Counted from the stretch's first letter, positions 40,360-52,173 are shown. The stretch: DNA of 64,000 nt from Pegea sp. RAD2-039 (GCA_034620365.1 JAQGEQ010000291.1:62001-126000), one strand, 5' to 3'. Notes: generated by a model not told the origin, from the sequence alone. A program made the numbers and translations.

Positions 40360-42672
40360 AACCAACAGCTAGCTTAGATGTGATACGCTGTGTGAGTGGT
40401 TGTTATTAGTTTGATGATATTTGTGATGATTCTGCTTCTTGTAAGAGCTCTGTTTTGATGAAATCATCTTGGATTTCAGCGTCATCATGATGTAATACAG
40501 TCATGTGACACTTGTTACTAATAAAAAGTGTTTTGGTCGTATTGTTATATGGTTTGTTTTGATTAGGAAAAATGTTTACTTACCACCAGAGCAACATTTA
40601 AAAGTAGTTTTAGTTTATAATTGTCATCAAAAAAATACTTTTAATAATGAAGAATAATTAAAAAAAGCAAAATCAAATTCTTCAGTTAATTATGACACCT
40701 TGTAAGCTTTTCATTGGCTATCAAATTTTACTTAAAAATAATTTTTTCTGTAATATATCGAGTAAAAGGTTTGTTTTGTTGTTTCATTTATATTTGAACC
40801 TTCCACTATAATTTTTAACTTTAATTCTATAAATGTATTCACAAATCCTTTTTCAACATATAAAGTGCATTTTCAAAAAATCTCTAATCATAAACTCTTA
40901 TCACAAACCAGATGATTACAAAGATCACAAAAAGCAGACTCATAAGCTTCAAGTCTTTGATTTTACAAATTAAATCAAATTTAAATTTATGCAATTTCTA
41001 TCATAAGTTTTATATTGGATATTAGTTTAAAGTTTGATAACAATAAGAACCTGTACTTTAAAGGTTAATATTAAAAGAAGTCATCACTAAAAAGTACATC
41101 TAGTTAAGTAATACTTAAACTAAATTTTATAGACAAACCATTATAGAGGAACAATAAAAAAATTACTTATTTTGTAAAATTGCTTATATCTGCTTTAAGT
41201 TCTACATAGGTTCGAAGTCTGGTATTCTATCATCGGTACGAAATGTCGCGCTTGATTACGTAATGTACTTACAGGTGCAGAAAGTATAACTAATACTATA
41301 AGTAAATAGTATAGCCGTCATAGGCTCCTTAGGAGAAGGGAAAAACATGTTCGAAAATTGTGCAATCAGTTAACCTTGTGCTCAATGTTTTTTGGTAAGA
41401 AATCTATTAATGACATTTTGTTTATATATGTTGTTCACAACAATTCTATTGGTTGGCTAATGTCGAGTTCTTGTACTACCTGCATCTGGATGACGTCATA
41501 TGATCACGTGACATGCAGTGCTGTTAAAACTTTGTTTGAGTATCATTATAAACGCTTTCTAATGCTTTTTAGAGCAAACAAAGAAGGGAAAAGCTGAATT
41601 TATTAAATGATATTAATCAGTATAAGGAATAGTATAAATAATCATATATAGAAAACTGAAACAATTTATAATAATTTATAAAAGTCATCAAAAAAATACT
41701 TTTAATACACAGTTTTTGTAAAATGTAATAAAACTTTAAAAAGGTATTTCTGAGCAAAATATTTCATAAACTTTGAAATGTTAAAATTCATCTGGTAGTT
41801 GATATTTTAAAATGTTACCAAATACAAAAGTTTTAAGTCTTAAGTTGATATTTTTACTAAATTAGTGAAGAATAATTATAAAAAGCAAAATCAAAATCCT
41901 CAGTTATTATCTAATTATGACACATTGTAAGCTTTTCATTAGCCATCAAGTTTTACTTAATAATATCTTTTTATCTTGATATTTCAAATAAAAAGGTTTG
42001 ATTTGTTGATTCATTTAGATTTGAACTTTCCACTATAATTTTTAACTTTAATTCTATAAATGTATTCACAAATCTTAGTTCAACATATAAAGTGCATTCT
42101 CAAAATATCTCTAATCTTAAACTCTTATCACAAACCAGATGATTACAAAGATCACGAAAAGCAAACTCATAAGCTTCAAGTCTTTGATTTTATAAATTAA
42201 ATCAAATTTAAATTTATGCAATTTTTATCATAAGTTTTATATTGGATATTAGTTTAAAGTTTGATAACAATAAGAACCTGTACTTTAAAGGTTAATACTA
42301 AAAGAAGTCATCACTAAAAAGTACATTTAGTTAAGTAATACTTAAACTAAATTTTATAGACAAACTATTATAGAGAAAACAATAAAAAAATTACTTATTT
42401 TGTCAAATGGCTTACATCTGCTTTAAATTCTATATAGGTTCGAAGTCAGGTATTCTATCATCTGTACGAAATGTCGCGCTTGATTACGTAATGTACTTAC
42501 AGGTGCAGACAGTCTAAGCGAAACTATAAGTAAATAGTAAAGGCATCGATGACTGCATCAAGAGAAGGAAATAAACCTATTCGAAAATTGACCAAGTGAG
42601 AAATCAGTTTACAAAATTTTTTCAACAAAGTAATAAATTTTTATCGCATGAAATACAAGTCTAACAATGAGC

Positions 42673-42698
42673 AATAAAAATAAATAAATAAATAAAAA
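42673..42698. repeat. (AATA)n microsatellite at an array deletion
   Basis: A run of AATA/TAAA repeats replaces about 70 bases that other units have between CAATGAGCAAT and the ACATTAATTAAATAGTG word. It marks an array copy that lost sequence at this point. Confidence 0.7.
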
Positions 42699-43566
42699 CA
42701 TTAATTAAATAGTGAAAGTATTGATTTTGTTATGATATGATTCCTCTTGTTATTTGTCACTGTATTCAAATTGAACAAATTCTTTAGCATTTACCATTTG
42801 CAAACCTAACTTCAACAAAGATTTGTTGTTGTTCACAATGGACACATATATAAAATACTCACTCAATAATTTCTTTTACAAATTGTTTTAAATCTTTTGT
42901 TTAAAAGTAAAACAATTTTGTCAAATATGTTTCCTCTTTTAAAGGAAATAGAATGCTGTAATTGTAATCAGAAAAACGGAAATGTTACATAATCATCAAC
43001 AGTTTGATAACTTTTAACAAAGTGTCGCAAGATGGCGCTAGTAATTTGACAATTTACCTCAAACCTCCTTAGAATTGGTTGTCATTGGTTGTAAAACACA
43101 TTAAATCTACTAAAATTTGAAGACGTATATAACAGAGATTTAAATCATCCTTATATACGAGGAAACCTTTTGATAAAACGAATGAAATTAAAATCTAAAA
43201 TCTTTTATAGAGTTTTCTATTCTGCTATTACTCTGTTTTCTGCTTCAGCATCAATATTGCCATCAAATGAGAGTTCTTACATACAAAATTATTAATTCTT
43301 AAAATTCTCTTATTTATCCGAGAAAGATTTGGTTTTTGATACTGAATTTGTATTGAAAATTTGTCAACTAATGTTTTTTCCGTTACTTTAAATATTTGTT
43401 TTCTATTTTCTCAGATTTAAGTCTAGAAGATAATATTGCAGAAAATGAATTTAGATTTATTTTGATAACTGCTTAGATTTTACAGTAGAATACTCTGAAT
43501 TACCATTAAATATTTGTGAATACATTACCACAGTGACGTCATCGACGCTGTCGGATCTATTTGTAA

Positions 43567-46139
43567 TTTCATGCAGAGAGTTGCATAGAATCTCGAAATA
43601 ACAAATTTGTTGCGCAATCTTTTTTATTCTAATATTTCTTTGATAGGAGTTTATTTACTTTTTGAATTTATAAAAAAAAACTAAGTTAAGTATTTATTTG
43701 AAGATAAAATTTAATTACAGAACAACTTTTATTTATTTGGTGTCACTTTTTGTATTTTAATCAGTAAAACTTAGCTTTCTTTAAAATAATGATAACGCAA
43801 TTTTTTTACTTTACGGTTGATGATGTCATTATTACAGGAATAATCGAGATTCTATTCGTCGATTTTTTATTTTCCACAAATATTTTTCTCATAAGTAAAT
43901 TTTGCCAAATTTATTTTTAATTAAAAAGACTAATTTTCTTCATTGATTTTAAGATGTCATCAATTGATGTCTATTAAAATACTCAAACAATAATATTACT
44001 TATAATAATTTTGATGACGTCATTAATTGATTACCGAACTTCATTTTTTTAATAAGATTTATTGATTAGCTTGATGTCACTATCACTTGCATTGATCCAT
44101 GAATTAATCATTGATTAAACATTGATCTATTTTCATCTGATTTATTTTTAAACATTTTTTAATATTTTATCGAATATAACTTTTGAAGATGACATCCCAG
44201 AAAATTAATTCGAATTTATTATGATAACAGCGTAGAATTTACACTACAGTACTTTGAATTATCATAAAATGTTTGTGACTAAATTGCTACAGCAACGTCA
44301 TCGTCGCTGTCGGATCTATTTGTAATTTCATGCAGAGATATACAAAACTACTCGAAGTAACAAAATTCTTACACAATACTTTTTAAGCTGATATTTATAT
44401 TTATGATTCTAATTTGATAAAAATTTGTTACGAATATTTGCATGTGTATTTTATTTCATAATCAAATTGTGCCATATTTATTTGTGTTTCAAACGACCAA
44501 ACATGTTTAATTTTTTGATGACGTCATCAATTAGTGCCCAATGAAATAATGAAACGATAAAGCTTATACCTTATTTTCTAAATTACGGTAATTATTGGTT
44601 ACTGTCTTACAGCAAGTTCTTGCAATACTTGCATCTAGATGACGTCATATGATCACGTGTTACATAGTACTGTTAAAACTGTCTTGGAATATCATTATGA
44701 TCGCTTTCTAATGCTTATTGGAGCCAACACAGTAGGAAAAAGCTGAATTTATTAAATGATCCTAATAAGTATAAGGAATAGTATGAATATTCATATATAG
44801 AAAGCTAAAGCAATAGCGCTTAGCTTTATTGACATGCAGTAGATCAGATTTACAGATTAGTCAGGTTTGATGATATTTGTGATGATTCTGCTTCTTGCAA
44901 AAAGACTCTTGTGTTTAAAGCATCTTGGATTTCAGCATCACGATGATATAGTACAATCACGTGACAATTGTTACCATTAAGAATTGGTTTTGGCCGTATC
45001 GTTATATAGTTCGTTACGATTAGGGAGAATTTTAATTAATATTTGAGTAAAATTTAGAAAAGTTCCAATTTATAAAAGTCATCAAAAACTAATGTTAATA
45101 CAAAGTTTTGTTTAAATGTAATAAAACACTTAAAAAAATATTTGTAAACTAATACTTTCATAAACTTTGAAATGCCACAAGTCATCTGGTAATTAATTTT
45201 TTAAAATGTTACCTAATACAAAAGTGTTAAGTTTTAAATGATTTATTTTACCTAAATAATGCAGAATTGTTATATAGAGCAAAATCAAAATCTTCAGCTT
45301 ATCACCTTTTTGTGACACCTTGTAAGCTTATCAGTTGCCATCAAATTTTACTTAAAAGTGTCTTATTATCTTGATGCTTCAAGTAAAAAGGTTTGTTGTA
45401 TTGATCTTTTTTAATTCAACTTTGCACTATCATTTTTAACCTTAATTCTATAAACGTATTCAAAAAGCCACTTTTAACATATAAAGTGCATTTTCAAAAT
45501 GTCTTTAATCATAAACTTTAATCCCAAACCACATGAAAGGTAAGATAAATACTAATAAATTACAAGTAAGTACTCCGAATCATCATAAAATGTCTGTGAC
45601 GTAATCGTCGCTTTCGGTTCTATTTGTAATTTCATACAGAGAATTACAAAATTCCTCCAAATAACGAAATTATTACACAATTCTTTTAAATCTGATATTT
45701 AAATTTATAATTGTTATTGGATATACATTTGTTACGAATATTTGCATGTGTATTTTTCCTCATAATCAAATTGTGATATATTTATTTGTCTTTTAAACAA
45801 CCAAAGTTTTTCACATTTTTGATGACGTCATCAATTGTTGCCAAATAAAATAATGAAACGATAATAATTTTACCTTTTTTTCTAAAGTAGGATTTTATTT
45901 ATTATCATGATGTCACTATCACTTGCATTGATGCATGAATTAATCAAATATTGATCTATTTTCATCAGAATTTAACTTTGTCTTTCCTTGGTAGATACAG
46001 AGATTAATTATTGATAATTTGTAAAAAGTAGAGAGATTTTAAGTAATTAATTTATAATTACTAGATTAATTATCTGTGCCAGAGAATAATTTTGATAGTT
46101 CAAGCAATAAAGAAATTAAAAGTTTGTAATTAAATTGAT
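43567..46139 (+). repeat. 2.57-kb near-identical block, terminal copy
   Basis: Partner of 23093-25659. Its last base coincides with the end of the array: beyond it the sequence is unique, whereas the internal copy continues into array sequence after a short extra piece. The upstream breakpoint lies inside block I, just after the palindrome TGACGTCA. Confidence 0.85.
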
Positions 46140-46900
46140 ATTACAAATCAAATCTAAAACTACAATGAAAAGCTGCTTTACTAAAAAAGTTTATTAAAGT
46201 ACATTTTTTTTAACTTGTATTACCCCCTTATAAGGTACATCAAGATGTTCATCCTATTGAAATACAACTTCTTCTGTAGGAGCTTTTCAGCTTAGATTTT
46301 GTATTGTTGTAGTCATTTGTTGTATACCTTTAAAAATAATCATCAAAAATGTATTTTTTTTAGTTGATACAACTTATTTATTTAGGGTCTATTGCTACTG
46401 ATAGCTTTACATATTACTATAATGTTATTTTAGTGTTGGTTTTTTAAATAAATGTAAGAAATTTATAGTAAGTAGTACTTTCAGATTTGTCAAGTATATT
46501 AATAGAATATTTTAAGTTTTCACCAAGTTTCTGGCAAACATTTCTAATATTTTAGAATTATATAATTAGATGGAAACTTTTATGTTATATTTTGTTATGG
46601 ATATTATGTTAGCTCCTTATTCTGACTGGAATATATTATAAAGGTTTTGTGAGTTATTTGTAAATGGATTGTAGTTGAGTTATACTTGAATTTGAATATC
46701 CTTTAGAATGATGTTCCTTTGGACTAAATTTTAATGTCTTAGAGAGTTTTTGAAGAGCTTAAAGTTTGCTTTTAGGTACTTAAATTGTCAAAGTTACCAG
46801 CAGCACAAGAGTATGAGAAGATTTAGACAATTTGTTGTAAGTTGTATATATTAGCTCCTTTCACTACCAGTTTCTTCACTTTTTTTATTTTATAAGTTTC
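46140..46900. other. Non-array spacer, no gene recognised
   Basis: A+T-rich sequence to the right of the array. No block of the array and no long open frame is present. A short plus-strand frame at about 46779-46827 (LKLSKLPAAQEYEKI then stop), preceded by a TTTTAG acceptor-like string, could be the end of a last exon, but no upstream partner exon was found. Confidence 0.5.
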
Positions 46901-48060
46901 ATGCCTAATTTACAATTTAATTATTATGCAAATCTTATAATTTAATCATGACTCTAAGCATTTCTATTCTCTAATTTTATAATAAATGATTTTAAATGTT
47001 AAGAAAATTTTGTTACTTTTCTGCCATTACTATTTGATTTTTCTTCTCGTAAACTATATCCCTTGATACCTAAGACCTTCCAATTGGCTCTTAATTGCTG
47101 TTTCTTATGAGCTATATGGACTGCCGAAGATGCAATTGACAATAAATAAATTTAACTCGTTAGTCTTGCTAAGAGTTAAATACAACTTGCATAGAATAAT
47201 ATAAGTCATAAGCAACACATAATATAATACTACTGGAGTATTTGGGCTTCTTTCAACAAATAAGTTAACACGAATCTTAAGCACAGTATTGATTGTTTCT
47301 CAAGTATTGTTAGCAAGCAGTTGTTCGTTTTAAGGCTGATATCACAGCTGATGAAGTTACATCTATTATAATTGTCCTGATTGATAAAGTCACTAATGGG
47401 AACTAATATTGATATTGTCACAAATAATGACGTCACAACTGTCAAAGAACTCAACCAGTAAGGAAGTTACAACAGTTTAATCACATCTCTTATTAAAGTG
47501 ATTTAGAGATAAAAACAGTTCAAAACTTTTTAAAGACTTTTATTTAAAATGAACAAAAAAAAAATTTAAAAAAAAAATTAGATTTAACTAAAACAGTTTG
47601 ACAGCTATCAAAAAGCACTTTTCCTTCTCCAATCATCAACATCTTCATCTTCTTCCTCATCATCATCTTCATCGCTTTCATCAACCACCGACTGTTTTAT
47701 TTTGAAGTATTCAATTTTGTTTCTACTTTTGATTGCAATTCAATAATCTTCTTATAAAACTTAATTTTCTCTTCAATCTCAGCCAGTTGTCTTCTTCGAT
47801 TTTCATCATCATGATCTTCATCCAAAATAATTCCAGATGATTCTTCTTCCTTTCTAATCTCCTTCTGAAATATCTTCAATTCACGATTCATTTTTTCTTC
47901 TTTTGTTTCTTCATTATTCATCTTTGCTTCGACATCTTCATCATCAAAGAATCCTTTTGGAAGAGCTGATGACGTCATCTTTTTCTTTTCAAACTTTTAC
48001 AATCAACCATCTCATCGTTTTTAGCTTTGCTCCGACATCGTTTTTCGGCAAGATTTACTG
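46900..48060 (-). repeat. Direct segmental duplicate of the 3' part and downstream flank of the ZNF830-like gene
   Basis: This stretch aligns in the same orientation with about 51830-52620. Shared landmarks are the CTAAGCA(C/T)TTCTAT word, the string near 47065 matching 51958, GTTAAATACAA, the 3' untranslated region, and the C-terminal coding half. The left copy has about 300 bp of extra sequence (about 47195-47500), which includes an array H-like piece with TGACGTCA near 47428. The duplicate lies just outside the left inverted-repeat arm and its parent just inside, so the two copies flank the arm. Confidence 0.8.
47608..48050 (-). pseudogene. ZNF830-like pseudogene (C-terminal half, frameshifted)
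   Basis: Reading down the minus strand, the copy matches the intact gene at 52174-52911 from its MTSSALPKGFFDD segment onward, with a few conservative changes such as NREMK to NRELK. At about 47701-47706 one base is missing in the serial TTTTGGAAG/TTTTGAAG stretch, so the frame runs into TAA at 47697 after NTSK. The last 30 codons, including the acidic tail and the WRRKSAF end with its TGA at 47608, survive in another frame. Upstream of 47978 similarity decays and is lost near 48050, so the N-terminal half is absent. No splice acceptor or promoter equivalent to the parent's remains. A 93-codon open stretch (47697-47978) could still be translated, but it starts at an internal ATG within TGACGTCA and I judge it nonfunctional. 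Confidence 0.85.
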
Positions 48061-48440
48061 AGCAAATTCAACTCAACATAATCAACAATAAAGTGATTCC
48101 ATTTTTATAAACTTATAACAGTTATTAGGCTATAAATCATACTGATTATTTGGTTTCTAAGACCAAAATATTTTGCAACCAACAAATTATTTTTTCAAAT
48201 TATCAACAAATTATCAATATTTTTCAATTTAAGGAAACTGATATTTATCAAATTTAGTTTTGCTATATTTAATCTTTATACATAGCATTTTATAATAAAA
48301 CAAGTTAATCTAAAGACCAATAAAAAGTAAAAACATTGACAAAAGATTGACTTATATTTTAATAAGACATAAAAACTATTCAAGAGTTAGATTAAAGGAT
48401 TTCACAAATGTATATATGCAGAGGCAAAAATTATATAAAT
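48061..48440. other. A+T-rich spacer, nothing recognised
   Basis: Between the pseudogene remnant and the first ~640-bp repeat of the left arm. No frame, block or motif of note was seen. Confidence 0.5.
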
Positions 48441-50130
48441 TAAAATCAATCATGTTGTTAAATAAACAAACAAAAAGCAAATAGAAGAGTTTCAACATAA
48501 TCATATAAAAGATTTATAGTATTGAGAATATATTTTATATAATAAATTAACTTTATAATCTATGAAAGTTTTGTATTATAAATCATAGTACAGTTTTAAT
48601 ATAAATTCATAATAATTTTCAAATATGCTTTCATATTTAATATGCAAATGAAATATAATTAATATCTCACTGAAAAGTTCATATAATTTTAAATGTTTAT
48701 ATTACAATTAAAATAATTTTTCAACACAACAAAAAAGATGCCAAAATACTCATAAAACTGTGTATAAAGCACAGCAATGAATCTTATATATAAATATTCA
48801 AACTAATTTAACAAGATAGATAAGAAAATGCAATACATTTTTTAAACACTTTTCAGTTTATAAAGTAACAAGCAAAAAATTAAGTTTGACAAACTGTTTG
48901 AAAATCTATAATAGGAAAACCAATTAAAATTATAACAAAAATATTTTAAATTCACAAATGACAATATATTTTAAAATATATAGAGAAAAGACAAAGCTGT
49001 ATATATTACACTGAAAAAGATACTAAGCTTTAAAAGTTGTTAAAATCCAAAGTCTCTTGTTTATATATTTTTAAATTTTATCAATCAAAACTCAATCTTG
49101 TTGTGAAATAAACAAAAAAAGATGCAAATAGAAGAGTTTCAACATAATCATATAAAAGATTTAAAGAATTGCTAAGACTATTAATAAAATAATTTAAATT
49201 TATAATCAATGAAAGTTTTATATTATAAATTATCATAAACTCATAAAATAAGTATATAAAGATTTTTTTACATAGATACATAATTCACATACAAATCAAA
49301 TATTATTAAGATCTCAATGAAAAGTACATACAATTATAAACTTATATATTACAATTAAAATAGTTTTTTTAACACAACAAAAAGATGCCAAAATACTCAT
49401 AGAATTCTCTATAAAGCACACCAATCAATTTTATATATAAATATTCAAGATAATTTAACAAGATAAGAAAATGCTATAAATTTTTTAAACACTTTTCAGT
49501 TTATAAAGTCAACAAAATAAGTTTGAGAAACTGTTTTAAAATCTATAATAGGAAAACCAATTAAAATTATAACAAAAATAACTTAATTTGCAAATGACAA
49601 TATATTTTAAAGATATAAAGAAAGACAAAACAGTTTATATTACACTGAAACACATACTAAGTTGTAGAATTATTAAAATCAAATGTATCCTTGTTTACCT
49701 ACTGTTTAAACAATATAAATTTTTTTGAAAAGAACCTTAAATAGGTTTTTAAAGTTATGGACAAAATAGTGTTTAACTAAAAAGAATAAATGTATGCTTA
49801 TAAAACAACTATTAATGATTATTCATAGTAGAATGTTTAAATGACAAAACCATCATTTGCATATTTGATAACAGAAGTTTGCATCAGTAGATATCAAAAG
49901 ACTTAAATTTTATCAATTTAAACTCAATCTTGGTGTGAAATAAACAAATAAGAAGCAAATAGAAGAGTTCCAGGAAAATTCTATACAAGATTCGAAGAAT
50001 TGAATATAGATTTTATATAATAAATTAATTTAAAATCAATGAAAGTTTCGGTTTAAAAACTGTAGCACAGTTACAATATATGTATATAATTATTTCCATT
50101 AATTATATTACAATTAAAATAGTTTTTTAA
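48440..50130. repeat. Three diverged tandem copies of a 640-830-bp A+T-rich unit
   Basis: The copies begin near 48440, 49083 and 49915. Each opens with a variant of TCAATCTTGTTGTGAAATAA, then AAATAGAAGAGTT, an ATATAAAAGAT string and AATCAATGAAAGTTT; the first two continue through ACACAACAAAAAGATGCC. The third is shortened. Copies of the same unit lie inverted at about 63360-63930. No coding potential is kept between copies. Confidence 0.7.
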
Positions 50131-51269
50131 AACATAATAAATAAATTAATAAAATATAATATATATATTTATACCTTCCACTTTTCTATAAAAATATTAA
50201 AAGAAGGGTTTCCTATAAACTTAAAAAATTAACATTTTTTAACAAAAAGTATACTTAAGGACATAAAATAATAATACTTCACAAATTATAAACAAAAAAC
50301 TGCTATAAAATATTTTTTCTAATTCTGAGGCTAAAAAAAACTTCCTGGCTTGTACTAATCAATTTACTAATTCATTAAAACTTTTCTAAACTTGCATTGT
50401 AATTTTGAGGTTAACCTTTCAATTTACAACTAATGAAATAATTTTAACCCTAGTAATGATGTAATTAAAAATCTAGGCCGCAGACCTGGTATAACTTTCT
50501 AGAAATTTCTTTAGTTGCATAAAATGGCGTTTATATTTATTTGTTTTGGCTAGTTTTTGGCTTTTAAATAAAATAATAAACAGTTTTAGAAAAAAACAAT
50601 GAATTTTAACAAAATGTCTGGTTGTAAAGTAGTTTGTCATTTTTTGTTATAATAATAACTCAAACCTTAGGCTGATAAATGTAAGTAAGGTTTTTCTCAT
50701 TCTTAATTTAACTTGGCTTGCATATTATAGTTTTTGATAATAATTGATCTTAATATTATTTTTAATCCTTACAAACTTTTATGACTGAAACTTGATTACT
50801 TCTACTCTAGTTGATAACTGACTTTTATATTAACCAAGGCTACCTAACGATTGTGCTTTTGTCGATAATATTAGATGGAATTAGGTGGTAGACGGTATAA
50901 ACCTGGGTTCTTTATTTACTATATTTATGTACGGTTTTACACGCTTAATCCTTTTTGTGTCATCAGTATCTTTAGTAGTCACTATCATTTTTAAACATGG
51001 GCAAATAGTACTACCAATTTTCTATCGCCTTAGAAGCAGCAAAAAACAAGAAATTAAATACGTACTAAATTTAGTGATGTCAAAGCCTATCCACTTGTTC
51101 AACGGAATATGTCACAAAACTCAGTGCGAGATGCAATCCTAAAACTTCTTTGTTCTTTTTTTATTTTTTGCAGCTGGTTGATTTTGTTTGACGACAAAAA
51201 CGGACGGCGGCTAAGATCCTCGAAACTGAAATATTTAGCATTATTACAGTAAGTCTGCAGTTATAAATT

Positions 51270-51645
51270 AGATTAATAAGAAGACATCACCGAGTAAGTT
51301 AATCAGAGCAATTTGTTTCTTATACGGCATAATTAGTACATGGAACCAGCTGCCATAAGACATTGTCATATTAGAATCGCTCTTGTTGTTCAAGCAGCAG
51401 TTGATCCGTTCAGATATTGCCGACATTGTCATTTCTAAACTGTGATTTTTTCACTTTATTAAATTATTAACATTCTATGTAATTGTTCACTGTTAGATGT
51501 TTTGAGGATTACTGAAATGTCATGTGTTACATCTTTTGATTTCTATATTTCTAACTTGATGCATAATATCTGTGAGAATGTGTGTGAGCTAGAGATGCTC
51601 TCCTTAGGCACCCTCCTTTATTCATTGAAACAAATTAATTAACAC
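51270..51645 (+). mobile_element. LINE 3' end (reverse-transcriptase C-terminus and 3' UTR), left arm
   Basis: Frame 51275-51460 reads KKTSPSKLIRAIC, then GIISTWNQLP, a stop, DIVILESLLLFKQQL and a final TGA. The pattern xxWNxLPxDIVxxxSLxxFKxxL is the usual C-terminal end of CR1/L2/Jockey-type LINE polymerases. The in-frame TAA after WNQLP shows it is dead. The 3' UTR-like tail runs through CATTCTATGTAATTGTTCAC to an AAATTAATTAA end near 51645 that is shared with the copy at 56770-57030. Nothing upstream can be read as reverse transcriptase, so the element is 5' truncated or has decayed. Confidence 0.65.
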
Positions 51646-52110
51646 TTTTAAACATTACCACTACTTAAAACAAAGTTAAGTTTTACCTCATCTCGGCCCA
51701 ATCAATCTAAATTTTAAACCTCTAAATTGTAAATATAAATAATGACTATTAATCATTTCTCTTAATTATATTCTATAAGAAATAAATTATACTATATATA
51801 TACACTTTTTTTAATTTAATGGAAAGCAAACAAATTAATTATGAATCTAAGCACTTCTATGATTTATATCTTATAAGAAAAGATTTTCTAAATGTTAAGA
51901 CGTTTTCGTTATCTTTATGCCATTACTGTTTGGTTTTTGTTCTCCTAAACTTGATACACCCTTGATACATAAGATCTTTCAATTTGCTCTTAACTGTTGT
52001 TTCTTGTTAACTTGTTAGTCTTTGTAAGAGTTAAATACAATTTAGCAATATTTTATGATACTTCTTTTGAAAAATTTGTTCAAAAATAAAAAGTTCAGAA
52101 ACTTTTTTAA
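51646..52110. other. Downstream flank of the ZNF830-like gene, no gene
   Basis: A+T-rich; the part from about 51830 is the parent of the duplicate at 46900-47200. There is a TA-rich tract near 51790-51805. No frame or motif suggests a gene. Confidence 0.5.
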
Positions 52111-52114
52111 GACT

Positions 52115-52120
52115 TTTATT
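52115..52120 (-). terminator. AATAAA poly(A) signal of the ZNF830-like gene
   Basis: AATAAA on the minus strand 54 bases after the stop codon, in an A-rich context. The same region is kept in the duplicate near 47530. Confidence 0.6.
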
Positions 52121-52173
52121 TTTAATGAAAAGAAAATAAAAATTTACATTTAACTAAAACAGTTTGAAGACTA

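Larger units (their letters stand above)
1..46139. repeat. 46-kb macrosatellite-like array of a complex ~4.2-kb monomer
   Basis: The same ordered set of blocks (A to J, defined in the summary) recurs across the whole stretch in one orientation. The word AACCAACAGCTAG or a close variant opens units at 1, 3033, 10796, 14996, 25814, 31521 and 40360. The GCAAGATGGCGCTAG word recurs about 12 times and the CTTGATTACGTAATG word about 18 times. Copies differ by point changes, by loss of whole blocks and by internal duplications, so unit length ranges from 2.5 to 4.2 kb. No open frame longer than about 80 codons exists and none is kept between copies, so I see no coding content. The left end is outside the window. 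The right end at 46139 is a sharp switch to non-array DNA. It could be a macrosatellite, a degenerate tandem array of a large nonautonomous element, or a repeat-rich noncoding transcription unit; the sequence does not decide between these. Confidence 0.9.
40360..46139 (+). repeat. Array unit 11, right terminus of the array
   Basis: A 40360 (interrupted near 40400), C about 40700, D about 41240, a fragment of A about 41390-41690, C about 41925, D about 42470, E 43027, I about 43530, J about 43950, I about 44290, J about 44515, B 44811, C about 45320, I about 45600 and J about 45820. It ends with about 170 bp that also sit at 25490-25659. An (AATA)n tract at 42673-42698 replaces a stretch present in other copies. 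After 46139 the array stops. Confidence 0.7.
48440..51645 (+). repeat. Left arm of a large inverted repeat (LINE-containing)
   Basis: The arm matches the reverse complement of 61890-64000. Paired landmarks include AACACAACAAAAAGATGCCA (49370, against about 63590), CTTCCTGGCTTGTACTAATC (50342, against about 62985), the block from GGTGGTAGACGGTATAAACC (50885) against about 62430-62450, and the LINE C-terminal frame. The arms are clearly diverged (substitutions, indels, different stop codons), so this is an old inversion pair or two inverted copies of one element, not a fresh palindrome. The loop between the arms is about 10.3 kb. Confidence 0.8.

Noticed and set aside
41358..41597. 79-codon frame across a junction of D and A blocks
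   Set aside because: It is created by a recombination junction and absent in other units; residues are low in information and match no family.
1..46139. CRISPR-like or transposon-terminal interpretation of the short conserved words
   Set aside because: The words are kilobases apart inside a long monomer, without regular spacers, and no transposase frame or terminal inverted repeats were seen.
46779..46827. Terminal exon LKLSKLPAAQEYEKI on the plus strand
   Set aside because: Acceptor-like TTTTAG and an open stretch, but no donor exon or poly(A) context could be tied to it.
47230..47454. 74-codon minus-strand frame beside the ZNF830-like pseudogene
   Set aside because: It lies in the sequence inserted in the duplicate, partly in an array H scrap, with no relation to a known protein.
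49081..49281. 66-codon minus-strand frame in the left arm
   Set aside because: Its Phe/Ile/Tyr/Leu/Asn-rich composition is that of translated A+T-rich repeat; it is not kept in the sister repeats.
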